Assembly (NCBI RefSeq): GCF_014284155.1
Contig: NZ_JACOFZ010000003.1
Span: 1-64,000 of the forward strand
Direction of reading: 5' to 3'
Length of the DNA: 64,000 nucleotides
Origin: Affinundibacterium nitidum
GTDB lineage: Bacteria > Pseudomonadota > Gammaproteobacteria > Burkholderiales > Burkholderiaceae_D
This document shows positions 29,701 through 37,232 of this stretch, one piece after another. The notes beneath the pieces were generated by a model. The model saw only the letters and a program-made list of their open reading frames with translations. It was not told the DNA's origin and made no database searches. Made by a program: the position numbers and the translations under genes. Numbering within the stretch: the first letter of the stretch is position 1; every line of letters begins with the position of its first letter.

Positions 29701-30895
29701 ACTTAGTTGCAGCAGTTGTTGCAGCTGTGTCAGAAGCAGCTTTAGCTGTGTTGTAAGCAGCTGTCAACGTGATCACGTCTGTAGTTGCTTTTGCAGCAGC
29801 AGCAGCAGCAGTTGCAGTAGCAGCAGCAGTTACCGCAGCAGCAGCAGCTGTGTCATCAGTTGTGTTGGATGTTTTTGCAGCAGCAGCAGCTTGAGCAGCA
29901 GCAGCAGCAGCTTGATCAGCAGCAGCAGTTACAGCAGCAGCAGATGCTGTTGTTGCAGCAGTTACCGCGTTTGCAGCAGCAGTTGCAGCAGTTGCAGCAG
30001 CAGCGTCATCAGCAGCAGCAGCGTCAGATGCAGCTTTTGCTGTAGCAGCAGCAGCAGCAGTAGAAGTTACAGCAGCGTCAGCTGTTGTTTTAGCCGCTTG
30101 AGCGATCAACAATTCAGCATTTTTTGTGTTGATGTCGTTCACTACGCCAGAAGCGATAGCTGTGTTCAATGCTGTTTGAGCAGCAGTTACAGCAGCGGCT
30201 TTAGCAGCAGCTGTAGTCACAGCGTCAGCAGCAGCAGTTGCAGCTGTGTCGCTAGTTGCTTTCAATGCTGTTGCGTCAGTTGCATCAGCTTTAGTTTTTG
30301 CAGTTGCAGCAGCAGCAGCAGTTGTATCAACAGCAGCAGCCGCTGTTGCAGCAGCAGCAGTTGCAGTTGTTGCAGCAGCAGCTTTAGCAGCTGTTGCAGC
30401 AGCAGCAGCAGTTACAGCGTCAACCAATGGGCCTTGTGGCAAGATCGCATCGATAACTTTATTTGCTGGGTCATTGCCGCCAGCCAATACGTATGTCAAA
30501 CCTGCGTCAACTTTAGCGTTGAAGAAACCTTTGGAATCCAAAGCAGCAGCGTCTGTACCAGCGTATGTTGTTACAGCAGTGATCATGTCAGCGATGACTT
30601 GACCCTTTGTTTTTGTGTTCAATTGTGCTGTCCAGTAGTCCAAGCCAGCTTGGTCTGGTTGACGGCCCAATACGTTTGTGTAGAACTTAGTGATGATTTC
30701 TGCGTTCAACAGGAAAGCTGGGTATACCGCTTTTGCTGCTGGAGCGTCGTACATAGATTGTGCAACTTGAGCAAATGTTTTGCCGGATTCGAGCATACCA
30801 ACCCAGTAAGCAAAACCGTCAGCCTCTGGTGCGCGGCCAAACAGAGCCACGTACAGTTGAGTAATCTGGGTGCGCATTGTTGATGTAACAGCCAT
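26729..30895 (-). CDS. Large DUF4214/RTX-like secreted surface protein, candidate S-layer protein
   Basis: A 1388-residue protein without an N-terminal signal peptide. Residues 1-130 hold two DUF4214-like units, each with LYxxxxGRxPxxxGxxYW. Residues about 160-490 are almost only Ala, Thr, Asp and Lys and look helical. The rest is Thr/Ala/Gly-rich beta-repeat sequence with RTX-like motifs such as GGAGNDTF, GGSGDDTF and GAGADVISF. The end (FNGDTYLVQS...VKLTGLIDLST) resembles C-terminal type I secretion signals of RsaA-like S-layer proteins. AGGAG precedes the ATG. The type I exporter lies 3.7 kb away. The S-layer role is inferred; an adhesin or filament protein is the alternative. Confidence 0.82.
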   Translation of the reverse strand: MAVTSTMRTQITQLYVALFGRAPEADGFAYWVGMLESGKTFAQVAQSMYDAPAAKAVYPAFLLNAEIITKFYTNVLGRQPDQAGLDYWTAQLNTKTKGQVIADMITAVTTYAGTDAAALDSKGFFNAKVDAGLTYVLAGGNDPANKVIDAILPQGPLVDAVTAAAAATAAKAAAATTATAAAATAAAAVDTTAAAAATAKTKADATDATALKATSDTAATAAADAVTTAAAKAAAVTAAQTALNTAIASGVVNDINTKNAELLIAQAAKTTADAAVTSTAAAAATAKAASDAAAADDAAAATAATAAANAVTAATTASAAAVTAAADQAAAAAAQAAAAAKTSNTTDDTAAAAAVTAAATATAAAAAAKATTDVITLTAAYNTAKAASDTAATTAATKSTAATTAITGTTSLALANAAITAAADETAAAAASKTAADATLAAANALAAAAAKTASTTDDTAAAAAVTAATAQVTAATSAVTKAATDTTSAAALPANYVAKAFTLTSGVDAFTGGAGNDTFVANKADNSAITLTALDAIDGGAGAGDELSITLVGNLNTAAAGATVKGVEIVKLTSSGTVTADVSSTGGWTGVTSLTSTSIGATAITADKTTAVTAAATTPAGNSTVSGGSTVNFTSTGLASGNQVTVSGSAGDVSVTTDTSTSNITLGTVSVSTAGNVTISQTAKNTTVAQTTTLGQVSVTGGANTTSVSVTNSKAVTASGTKAGIATNSISITDVNNGSATKAGTIASVTASGYTTLQVNGNALTTLNVTNGAGNIIIDNSGLTTPTNKTLAVTANGLTGGTLDDADIYTTLNVTTATADSTLANITTGAVTALTVAGTNKLTLTSTAGLTALKTVTVSGTAGLTADVSGLATVTGVNTSATTGKATVTIASATATYTGGAGVDAVTTSGAALSKAISLGAGNDTLNMNSVSATPTATVAGGDGTDTITMTAALAATASGSATFAGKVTGFENLVLSGATNQTIDLSVLGSFKDVSTSGGNGLTLNNLPSGGNLTLTGAGTAYTVANSDFTSATADVINVKLADGSNGGVAFAATGITAANVETIAITVDDTQTDSDGGFYDTLTVLGNTVKAISVTGDAGLTLTAASTALTSVDASGISTADGVTGGAGFQWTSGALAAAATVKGSVDGANTITATAATKAVTYTGGSGDDTFTASNAQNNVLTLGDGANTATLGSGNNTVTGGKDADTVTVTTGNNTVSLGDGANSFTATTGNNTYTGGKNVDTITVGGGSNTITTGAGADVISFTAVTANVNTYSTITDATKTDSITFADKGTETFNSTKVTLAGTAVFQDYANAVIQAGGNASVNGAFGWFQFNGDTYLVQSRHDGSGANASFVNGTDMIVKLTGLIDLSTATGAGTATLTLA
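29430..30415 (-). repeat. GCA-type triplet-repeat low-complexity tract within the surface-protein gene
   Basis: About 1 kb is dominated by runs of the Ala codons GCT and GCA, seen as repeated GCAGCAGCAGCA on the plus strand. It encodes the Ala/Thr-rich segment of roughly residues 160-490. Length changes by slippage or recombination would mostly keep the frame. Confidence 0.85.
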
Positions 30896-31286
30896 TTGTA
30901 ACTCCTAAAAGGAAATTTATAAAAAATACAGCAAGCAAGCTATATAGCGCTACTTGTCGAGCGTATAGTAAATACACTCGAATAAAGAAAACGTGATGGA
31001 CATCACATTCCTAAATTTTTTTCGCAAAAACAACGTGCCCACTGTAAAAATACTGCTGACAAACTTATTTATTGTTTGAAAACTACAGATGCAGTAGTCC
31101 ATGATTCTATCGTAATTACCTATCAGAATGTAAACGTTTCGCTATGTAATCAGGGGCGAAACTAGGGTTTACGTGGTGATAATGCCAAGAATCAATTGAC
31201 GTAGGTCACGAAATGTCGAGATGGGTGCTGAACCGCCTTTTGCAAGACATTGGCAGTATTAATAGTAGGCACTTAATCGTATGCAA
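30896..31286. other. Promoter region of the surface-protein gene
   Basis: About 390 bases with no gene. It holds a Crp-type site at 30992-31007 and an AT-rich segment (31008-31080) that may carry the promoter's upstream part. No terminator hairpin was seen for the TPR/barrel gene that ends at the opposite side. Confidence 0.5.
30992..31007. promoter_or_regulatory. Crp-type site B, upstream of the surface-protein gene
   Basis: CGTGA-N6-TCACA, one mismatch from the perfect TGTGA-N6-TCACA form, lies 97 bases before the start codon. It shares its architecture with three perfect sites in the window. Confidence 0.65.
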
Positions 31287-32708
31287 TTAATAGTTAAGGC
31301 GCACACCGGCACTAATATTGCGGCCGCGTTGTCTAAATAGTACTAGATTAGAGTCATTGCGATTATCTTCGTAGGCAGCAAAGGCCATCCAATTTTTGCC
31401 GAAAGGATACCCCAACTGAAAACGATAATTACGACGCTGTACCACACGCCTCGCATTATTCTCCAGCAAAGCGCTATAACCCTCTTCATCGGCGGCTCGG
31501 CCAAAACTAAAACTGAGGTCGGCACGTAAGGCTGAAGGTGTTTTTAGACTTAAACGAAGAATATTTTCCTGGCGCGAAGTAGCACCACCGGCACGAAATA
31601 CCACTGGCTTGTCGTTGGCACGGCGTGCAACTACAGCCGCCTCCCATTGATACGCCCCCATATGCCGCTGGCATGAGCCTGCAATATTGCTCCACAACGA
31701 GCGGGCATTGAGGTTCGCCGTGGAAACGTAGCGGCGACTTTCATAGTCCAACACATAGCTGAGTTGGCATGGGCCGAAGTTTTTCTCAACGAAGAGTGAT
31801 GTTTCGGAATTATTCAGTAACGAACGATTACCCCAAATGAAATGCTCGACCGAACCGGCGATACCGGCATCAAAGCCATCAAAGTTATGCCCTAAAGTCA
31901 TACCTAAACTGGCGTCGGTATAAGAATAGACGTGTTCTTTGGTGAAGGAACGATTGGTCAATGCCAAATCGAAACCAAAATTTTGACCGAGCAAACGACT
32001 TTGAAAATGGGAACGGTTAGAAACTTGCCGAAAGGTATCTGGGTGCGCTTTGTACTGTTCATCCAAAAGCAGGTCAATCGACTTACCTTCGAAGGTAACG
32101 GTGATGTGGCTCACCAACAAACCGCTGTTGGCATTGGTATCGCGCCCAATAAAATACTCAAACTGATTGCGCCAAGGCTTGTGGTCGTCCATTTGCTTTT
32201 GCATGCGGGCACGATACGTGGCGATCATGCGCAGAATTTGAGCGCTCGGGCGATGGCTTGCCTCGATGTAGTCGAAATACTGGTTTGCTTGTGTGAACTC
32301 GCCCGCTTCAGCGTTGGCGATAGCGAGATCTAACCATGCACCTGCGTTATCAGACTGAATCAGGACAACACGTTCGAATGCCGCAGCCGCACTGGCAAAC
32401 TGTTTTTGCTGTAAGTACAAGACGCCGAGCAGGTTAAAAAAACGTGGATTATTCTCGTGCTGTGGCTGTTTGCTTTCCAAGGCCAAGATGGCATCTGCCA
32501 CTTTCGTTTGGTCTAATAAGGCTTTGACATCAGGAAATGCGGCGACGTCGACTTGGTAATCAAGTGCCTTTTGTGCTTGCGTGACTTGCTGGCTTTCAGC
32601 AACGGTTGGCGCATCCGACTCACTCTTCACATTTAGCACTTGTGCGCACAGCGACATGGGCAGCGACACTAAAGGCAGTAAAACCAAAGAGGAAAGGATT
32701 CTTTTCAT
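31287..32708 (-). CDS. TPR plus outer-membrane beta-barrel protein (Slam/DUF560-like)
   Basis: A 473-residue exported protein. A signal peptide ends near residue 22 (SLCA-Q). Tetratricopeptide helices follow (about 60-165: NLLGVLYLQQKQFASAAAAF and the next units). Residues about 175-473 alternate in the manner of beta-strands and end in RLNY, as barrel proteins do. Slam proteins, which move surface lipoproteins across the outer membrane, have the same TPR-plus-barrel layout and similar length, but I cannot confirm the family. It follows a cyclase gene and a FecR gene, so a sensory or secretion role linked to them is possible. Confidence 0.7.
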   Translation of the reverse strand: MKRILSSLVLLPLVSLPMSLCAQVLNVKSESDAPTVAESQQVTQAQKALDYQVDVAAFPDVKALLDQTKVADAILALESKQPQHENNPRFFNLLGVLYLQQKQFASAAAAFERVVLIQSDNAGAWLDLAIANAEAGEFTQANQYFDYIEASHRPSAQILRMIATYRARMQKQMDDHKPWRNQFEYFIGRDTNANSGLLVSHITVTFEGKSIDLLLDEQYKAHPDTFRQVSNRSHFQSRLLGQNFGFDLALTNRSFTKEHVYSYTDASLGMTLGHNFDGFDAGIAGSVEHFIWGNRSLLNNSETSLFVEKNFGPCQLSYVLDYESRRYVSTANLNARSLWSNIAGSCQRHMGAYQWEAAVVARRANDKPVVFRAGGATSRQENILRLSLKTPSALRADLSFSFGRAADEEGYSALLENNARRVVQRRNYRFQLGYPFGKNWMAFAAYEDNRNDSNLVLFRQRGRNISAGVRLNY

Positions 32709-32834
32709 GCAAGAAAAATAATTTTCAGGGTGCCGAATTATAACCAGTTCGTATGATTTGCCAAGTATTTTTGCTCACTTGACAATAATTTCCATACGCA
32801 ACTTACTGCGTAACTTACTGCGCAAGAGGTCACA

Positions 32835-34793
32835 CTACAGCATCGAGTTTGGCATGTGCTTGGGCGAATACAAAGCAAGTACGCGTTGTCTACCGCGAAT
32901 TTGCACTTCACCCAAGGGTTCAAGACCTTCTCCATGCAAGGCTTCTGCGCAGGCTTCACCAATCAAAATGGAACGATTAAATTGCCCGGTTAAACCTTCA
33001 ATACGACTCGCTAACACCACGGTTTCTCCCAAGGCAGTATAAGTGCGCCGGTGTTCTGAACCAAAATTACCAACCAGAGCATACCCCGTTTCAATACCAA
33101 TACCGATCTTCACATGCGGCACCCCAAGTTCATCGCAATACGCTGCCAGTTGATGCATGCGACGTAGCATGTCTTGTGCCGAGGCCAAGGCGTGCAGCGC
33201 ATGATGCGGATCATCTTCTGGGGCGTTCCAAAAGGCCATCACCGCATCGCCAATAAACTTATCAATGGTACCTTCATGACTGACCACGGCCGCCGCCATC
33301 TCGCTGAACACTCGATGCATCAGGCGCGCAACTACTTCTGGATGATGACCTTCCGCTAAGCCTGTAAACCCACGCACATCGGCAAACATCACCGTAATTT
33401 GACGCCGACTGGCGTCGACCGAGGTGTCCATTTTGCCGTCACGATGATTACGCTCAGTCAGTTTATCTGCCACTTGCCTTGGAAGGTAGGCTGCCAGCAA
33501 ACCCGAAACACCATTTTTTTCGCGTGCAGATAAATAGAGTTCCACACTTCCGATGGCGAAAGTGGTGAAGAGAGGAAACAAGGCAAATGGCGTGAGTGGC
33601 AACAATAAGTCGAACTTCACATACGCCAACATGACGATGCCCGTCATACTCAGCCAACTCAACGACATCCATGCAGGCACGATAAAGGCGCGTTGCACTG
33701 GCGATGCGGCCCGCTTCAAGAGGAAAAAGAGCAGTAAGGCCAAAGGAAGCAATAAGACGACAACAAACAACGAAGCGTATTTTGGCGTCACTAAGAAATT
33801 ATTATCAAGCAAGGCAACCATGACTTCTGAGTGCGGCTCTAGACCAGAGGCGACAGAACTAATAGGCGTGACCACCACGTCTGACATCCCCAACGCGGTC
33901 GCGCCAATAATGACTAAACTGCCACGTAATTTTTCAGCCGAGATTCTCTTTTGCAAAATATCGGTGGCAGAAATGGCTGACCAGTCTTTCAAGCGATGAC
34001 GATATGGAACAGTGAGAGTGCCATTTTCATCCAAGGGCACTTTCACCATCGTGACATCCTTGCCTTCCTTGATAACAACTTCCCAAGCGGGGCCAAATAA
34101 GCCTTTCCCTTCACTCATTGAGAGCGTGGGCTCAGAAAGCAAACTCATGTAAGCGGAAATACCGAGCAATGGCAGGCATTCGCTCTGGCGATCAGTGTGG
34201 CATGCAAACGGTGGTAAATGGCGTAGTGATCCGTCGGAGTCAAACAAGGGGGTGATATGTCCAAGACGATGCGGCATCAGTCCTGGATAATTAGCGCTGA
34301 CGGGCAAACCCAGTGTACGCGGGGCTTTCGACGGCATACCAATGGTGGGGAAAGGTGGTAGACCTTTCGTCACTTCTGGCTGTTCTCTACCCAGAAAATC
34401 GTAAATGACGGCACCGGTGACTTGAGGGCGCTGCAGCTGTCCAACCAAAACCGCATCATTTTCTTTAACTTCAGGAAATACGATATCTAACGCAACACCA
34501 GCAGCACCATAGTGGTCGATCAAAGTTTCAATCAAGCCCGAAACTTTAGTACGCGGCCAAGGCCAAGGGCCCTCTTTACTCAAACTTTTTTCATCGACAT
34601 CGACCACAAACACGCGCTGTTCCTGCTGAGCTGATGGTTGCGTTATGGCAGCGTAATCTAACGCCAACTGGGTACGCCAATCATTGAGAGTGTGATCTAA
34701 GGGCGCAAAAAAGGCAGGCGCAAGCTTCAGCGCAAAAACAGCTGCGGCCAGCGCGGTAATTAAGGAAAGAGCCCGTTGTGCTTTACGTTGCAT
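32835..34793 (-). CDS. CHASE2-domain class III adenylate/guanylate cyclase
   Basis: A membrane receptor cyclase of 652 residues: one helix (about 10-28), a periplasmic CHASE2 sensor (about 30-330), three helices (about 343-420) and a cytoplasmic cyclase domain (about 460-645). Metal-binding D472 (in FADVRGFT) and D516 (in FIGDAV) are present. K512 and T586 fit the Lys/Thr pair used by bacterial adenylate cyclases, so cAMP is the likely product. The transition-state Arg (R597) is present, but the Asn expected four residues before it is V593. No Shine-Dalgarno sequence is visible, and a terminator stands just upstream. Confidence 0.9.
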   Translation of the reverse strand: MQRKAQRALSLITALAAAVFALKLAPAFFAPLDHTLNDWRTQLALDYAAITQPSAQQEQRVFVVDVDEKSLSKEGPWPWPRTKVSGLIETLIDHYGAAGVALDIVFPEVKENDAVLVGQLQRPQVTGAVIYDFLGREQPEVTKGLPPFPTIGMPSKAPRTLGLPVSANYPGLMPHRLGHITPLFDSDGSLRHLPPFACHTDRQSECLPLLGISAYMSLLSEPTLSMSEGKGLFGPAWEVVIKEGKDVTMVKVPLDENGTLTVPYRHRLKDWSAISATDILQKRISAEKLRGSLVIIGATALGMSDVVVTPISSVASGLEPHSEVMVALLDNNFLVTPKYASLFVVVLLLPLALLLFFLLKRAASPVQRAFIVPAWMSLSWLSMTGIVMLAYVKFDLLLPLTPFALFPLFTTFAIGSVELYLSAREKNGVSGLLAAYLPRQVADKLTERNHRDGKMDTSVDASRRQITVMFADVRGFTGLAEGHHPEVVARLMHRVFSEMAAAVVSHEGTIDKFIGDAVMAFWNAPEDDPHHALHALASAQDMLRRMHQLAAYCDELGVPHVKIGIGIETGYALVGNFGSEHRRTYTALGETVVLASRIEGLTGQFNRSILIGEACAEALHGEGLEPLGEVQIRGRQRVLALYSPKHMPNSML

Positions 34794-34800
34794 AAATCAA

Positions 34801-34840
34801 AAACTAAAAACCCGCACCAAAGTTTTCACTTTGTGCGGGT
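34801..34840 (-). terminator. Terminator between the fecR-like gene and the cyclase gene
   Basis: On the minus strand ACCCGCACAAAGT pairs with ACTTTGGTGCGGGT (one bulged G, loop GAAA), followed by TTTTTAGTTTT. It ends the fecR-like transcript and lies only 8 bases before the cyclase start codon, where a ribosome site would be expected. Confidence 0.78.
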
Positions 34841-34861
34841 GTAGCAGAAACGAATCTAAGC

Positions 34862-36190
34862 TTATCGTATCCAGCGTGTAGCACCAACCACCGAAGTACC
34901 GTTTTCGAGGAAACGTTGGAATAAATAACCCGCTTGTGAACCGTCTCGATTTAAGGCGCCATCCACAAACGTGTTCGGCGAATTCGACTCGCTAATAAAA
35001 TAACCTTGGAATGTAATCGTTCCTTGCGACTGAATACCGACAGGCGAAATGCCTGGCGCTTTCACGGTTAATGAAGTGTCGTAGCGGCGATTGCCAAAGT
35101 CGATTGTCAAAGCAGGTGAAGTAATCGCTGCTGTGGTTAAGGTCTTATCCACATTAACCAAATAACTTTCGGAATCAGCCAATTTGAAAGAAGCAACGCC
35201 CGCTGTTGGCAATGCAAACTCTTCCGTCTTTTCACGCAACAAGCCAAACACAGGGTTACTTGAACTAACTTCACGTTCACTATTGGTCACATTTTTCATG
35301 GTGCGAGCATCGCCATTGGCATACTCTTCCCAACGACCCCACCAGATTTTTTGTGGGACAACAGGCTCCACCACTGGCACTTCAGGTTTGACCGTACTTG
35401 CCACTTGATTTTTGATATTGCCCACCGCGGAATTACCGTTTGCGTCCACAACATAGGCATCGGTTGAAACAGCGGCTGCCTTGTTGCCCTTATCGCCACC
35501 AACGCGTGGTTCATCCTGACGTGGAGGTGCAATCAGGTTTGGCGATTCGATCGCTTTCTCTGCTGGCACAAATACAGGTGCATCGGCACGGCTGCGCAAT
35601 TCAAGGTAGGCGTTGCGCATCGCTGCTGTCAAATCACGAGAACTCGCCGATTTACATGGACCCAGCGTATCGCGGGTGCAATCTGCGTTCAAAGGTGTCA
35701 TGACAATCGCGCCGCTTTGTACCAAAACACGGGTAACGTCATTGGATGCTTGTACAACGAAGTCTGTGCCGCGAATACCAATCGCTGCTAATGGGGTATT
35801 CAAGCGATACGATTCTTTAGAGGCTTCACCCGCTTTACCAGTGATGCTGCGTACCACACCGTTTTCGAGATTTAACTTAATGCGTGACTTGGATGGAGTG
35901 GCCGTATCGACGAAATAATCTTCGATCTTCAGACGTGAGGAAGCACGCACGATCACCGCCGCACCATCGACCATGCGCAAATTGACGTGGCCGTTCGCCC
36001 CCGTCACAATGGACTGGCCTGCATAAACCTTTTCGCCGCGCGTCAGAGCATGCGTTGCACCTTTGGAATCTGCCACTTGCGCATCACCGATGACGATCAA
36101 GACTGAACCAGCGAGATCTTGGGCCAAGGCGGCACCACTCGCTAATATCCAAACACACAGCGCTACAGCGCAACTTAATAATTTTTTCAC
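34862..36190 (-). CDS. FecR-domain periplasmic protein
   Basis: An exported protein with a FecR domain (about residues 40-150: GEKVYAGQSIVTGANGHVNLRM, then RLNTPLAAIGIRGTDFVV). In this setting, without a sigma factor or TonB receptor, such proteins are usually partners of CHASE2 cyclases or surface proteins. I chose the GTG at 36190 (442 residues) because AAGGTGG stands 5 bases upstream and a clean signal peptide (VKKLLSCAV...ASGAALA-QD) follows. The ATG at 36214 has no ribosome site. The last 200 residues, after a Pro/Val-rich linker, are unassigned. Confidence 0.85.
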   Translation of the reverse strand: MKKLLSCAVALCVWILASGAALAQDLAGSVLIVIGDAQVADSKGATHALTRGEKVYAGQSIVTGANGHVNLRMVDGAAVIVRASSRLKIEDYFVDTATPSKSRIKLNLENGVVRSITGKAGEASKESYRLNTPLAAIGIRGTDFVVQASNDVTRVLVQSGAIVMTPLNADCTRDTLGPCKSASSRDLTAAMRNAYLELRSRADAPVFVPAEKAIESPNLIAPPRQDEPRVGGDKGNKAAAVSTDAYVVDANGNSAVGNIKNQVASTVKPEVPVVEPVVPQKIWWGRWEEYANGDARTMKNVTNSEREVSSSNPVFGLLREKTEEFALPTAGVASFKLADSESYLVNVDKTLTTAAITSPALTIDFGNRRYDTSLTVKAPGISPVGIQSQGTITFQGYFISESNSPNTFVDGALNRDGSQAGYLFQRFLENGTSVVGATRWIR

Positions 36191-36481
36191 GATAACCACC
36201 TTAAAAACTTTCATACCCAAACTCGAGCAACCATACACGCCTATCGGGTAAGATGCCTAGAGAAAGCGCGAGCAGCGCCAAATCAGCCTCTTCGCATTCA
36301 CTGCACCTTCTTCTATTTGGCTCCCATTATAAAGATATTCAAGCGGAGCCCTGCTTTTTTATTGACTTTTACAGGGTTAACACTATATAAGCAACATGTC
36401 GATGTCTGTGACACAGATCACAAATTTCCATCAAGAACTGCGGTTTAATTACAAATTAATTAAAGAAATTACGTTTAACAC
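36191..36481. other. Divergent promoter region, fecR-like gene and Crp-type gene
   Basis: About 290 bases. It contains Crp-type site C near the Crp-type gene and an AT-rich stretch up to that gene's start. No other operator was recognised. Confidence 0.5.
36407..36422. promoter_or_regulatory. Crp-type site C, upstream of the Crp-type gene
   Basis: A perfect TGTGA-N6-TCACA palindrome 59 bases before the start codon of the Crp/Fnr-family regulator. It suggests autoregulation; the divergent fecR-like gene lies 217 bases away. Confidence 0.75.
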
Positions 36482-37186
36482 ATGCCGATTTCGTTAAATG
36501 TTGTAGAACAAATACCTTTATTCAAGGACTTGGACCAAGCCACAATGAACCACATTGCAGGCTTGATGACCAGTCGCATCTATTTGAGCCATGATCAAGT
36601 CATTCGCAAAGGTGATAGTGCTGACAACTTAGCTTTCTTGATCAGCGGCAAGCTGCAAGTGGTCGACCTCACTGAAGATGGTCGAGAAATTGGTATTCAA
36701 TTTATTCATCCAGGCACCTATTTCGGCGAATTATCAGTCATTGACGGCAAACCACGCTCTGCCTCGGTGATTTCCGTTAAAACCTCAGAAGTTGCTTTCT
36801 TGCCCAATATGCAGGCGCGGGAATTGATTTTCCACAACCCGACCATCGCTCAACGTCTGATGACGCATTTTGCACAAGTCGTGCGTGCGGCATCGAGTCA
36901 GCGTACGCTTCTCAGTATTCCTAATGCTTTCCAACGTGTTTTTGCGCAATTACAAACCTTTGTGATGGTCAATAATCAAGGCGCGGTGATCGAAGGTTTG
37001 CCACGTCAACACGAAATCGCGATTATGGTGAACACCAGCCGCGAAACCGTATCACGCGCCCTGCACACACTGATGAAACTCAACATCATCGAAAAACAAG
37101 GCTCGATGTTGATCGTCAAACAACCGGAAAAACTAAAACAAGCGGCGACAATAGGAATTGATGATACGGAAGTTCCTAAAAAATAA
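36482..37186 (+). CDS. Crp/Fnr-family transcription regulator, probably cAMP-responsive
   Basis: A 234-residue regulator with a cyclic-nucleotide-binding domain (about 10-125) and a winged helix (about 150-215). The binding-pocket motifs FGEL (81-84) and PRSAS (91-95) agree with cAMP-binding Crp proteins. The recognition helix reads SRETVSRAL, with R187, E188 and R192 matching the DNA-reading residues of E. coli Crp, so it should read TGTGA. There are no clustered cysteines for an Fnr-type iron-sulfur cluster. It lies next to a cyclase cluster and has its own site upstream. Confidence 0.92.
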   Translation: MPISLNVVEQIPLFKDLDQATMNHIAGLMTSRIYLSHDQVIRKGDSADNLAFLISGKLQVVDLTEDGREIGIQFIHPGTYFGELSVIDGKPRSASVISVKTSEVAFLPNMQARELIFHNPTIAQRLMTHFAQVVRAASSQRTLLSIPNAFQRVFAQLQTFVMVNNQGAVIEGLPRQHEIAIMVNTSRETVSRALHTLMKLNIIEKQGSMLIVKQPEKLKQAATIGIDDTEVPKK

Positions 37187-37199
37187 TGATTTGATCTGA

Positions 37200-37221
37200 T
37201 TGGTAGTGCGAGCACTGCCAA
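37200..37221. terminator. Hairpin between the convergent Crp-type and glycosyltransferase genes
   Basis: Arms TTGGTAGTGC and GCACTGCCAA form a 10-bp stem with one wobble pair and a 2-base turn, in the 46 bases between two gene ends. There is no T-run, so it may slow rather than end transcription. Confidence 0.4.
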
Positions 37222-37232
37222 CCAGTTCGAAC

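Noticed and set aside
29430-30415. CRISPR-like repetition
   Set aside because: The repetition is of triplets inside a coding frame, without constant repeats and unique spacers.
29480-30883. A long plus-strand frame rich in Ser and Cys, and an Ala/Val-rich frame beside it, opposite the surface-protein gene
   Set aside because: Both are by-products of the GCA-type triplet tract read in other frames. They have no ribosome site and no natural composition.
36407-36422. Fnr-type site instead of Crp-type
   Set aside because: Fnr sites have TTGAT-N4-ATCAA. The arms here are TGTGA/TCACA, and the regulator has no cysteine cluster.
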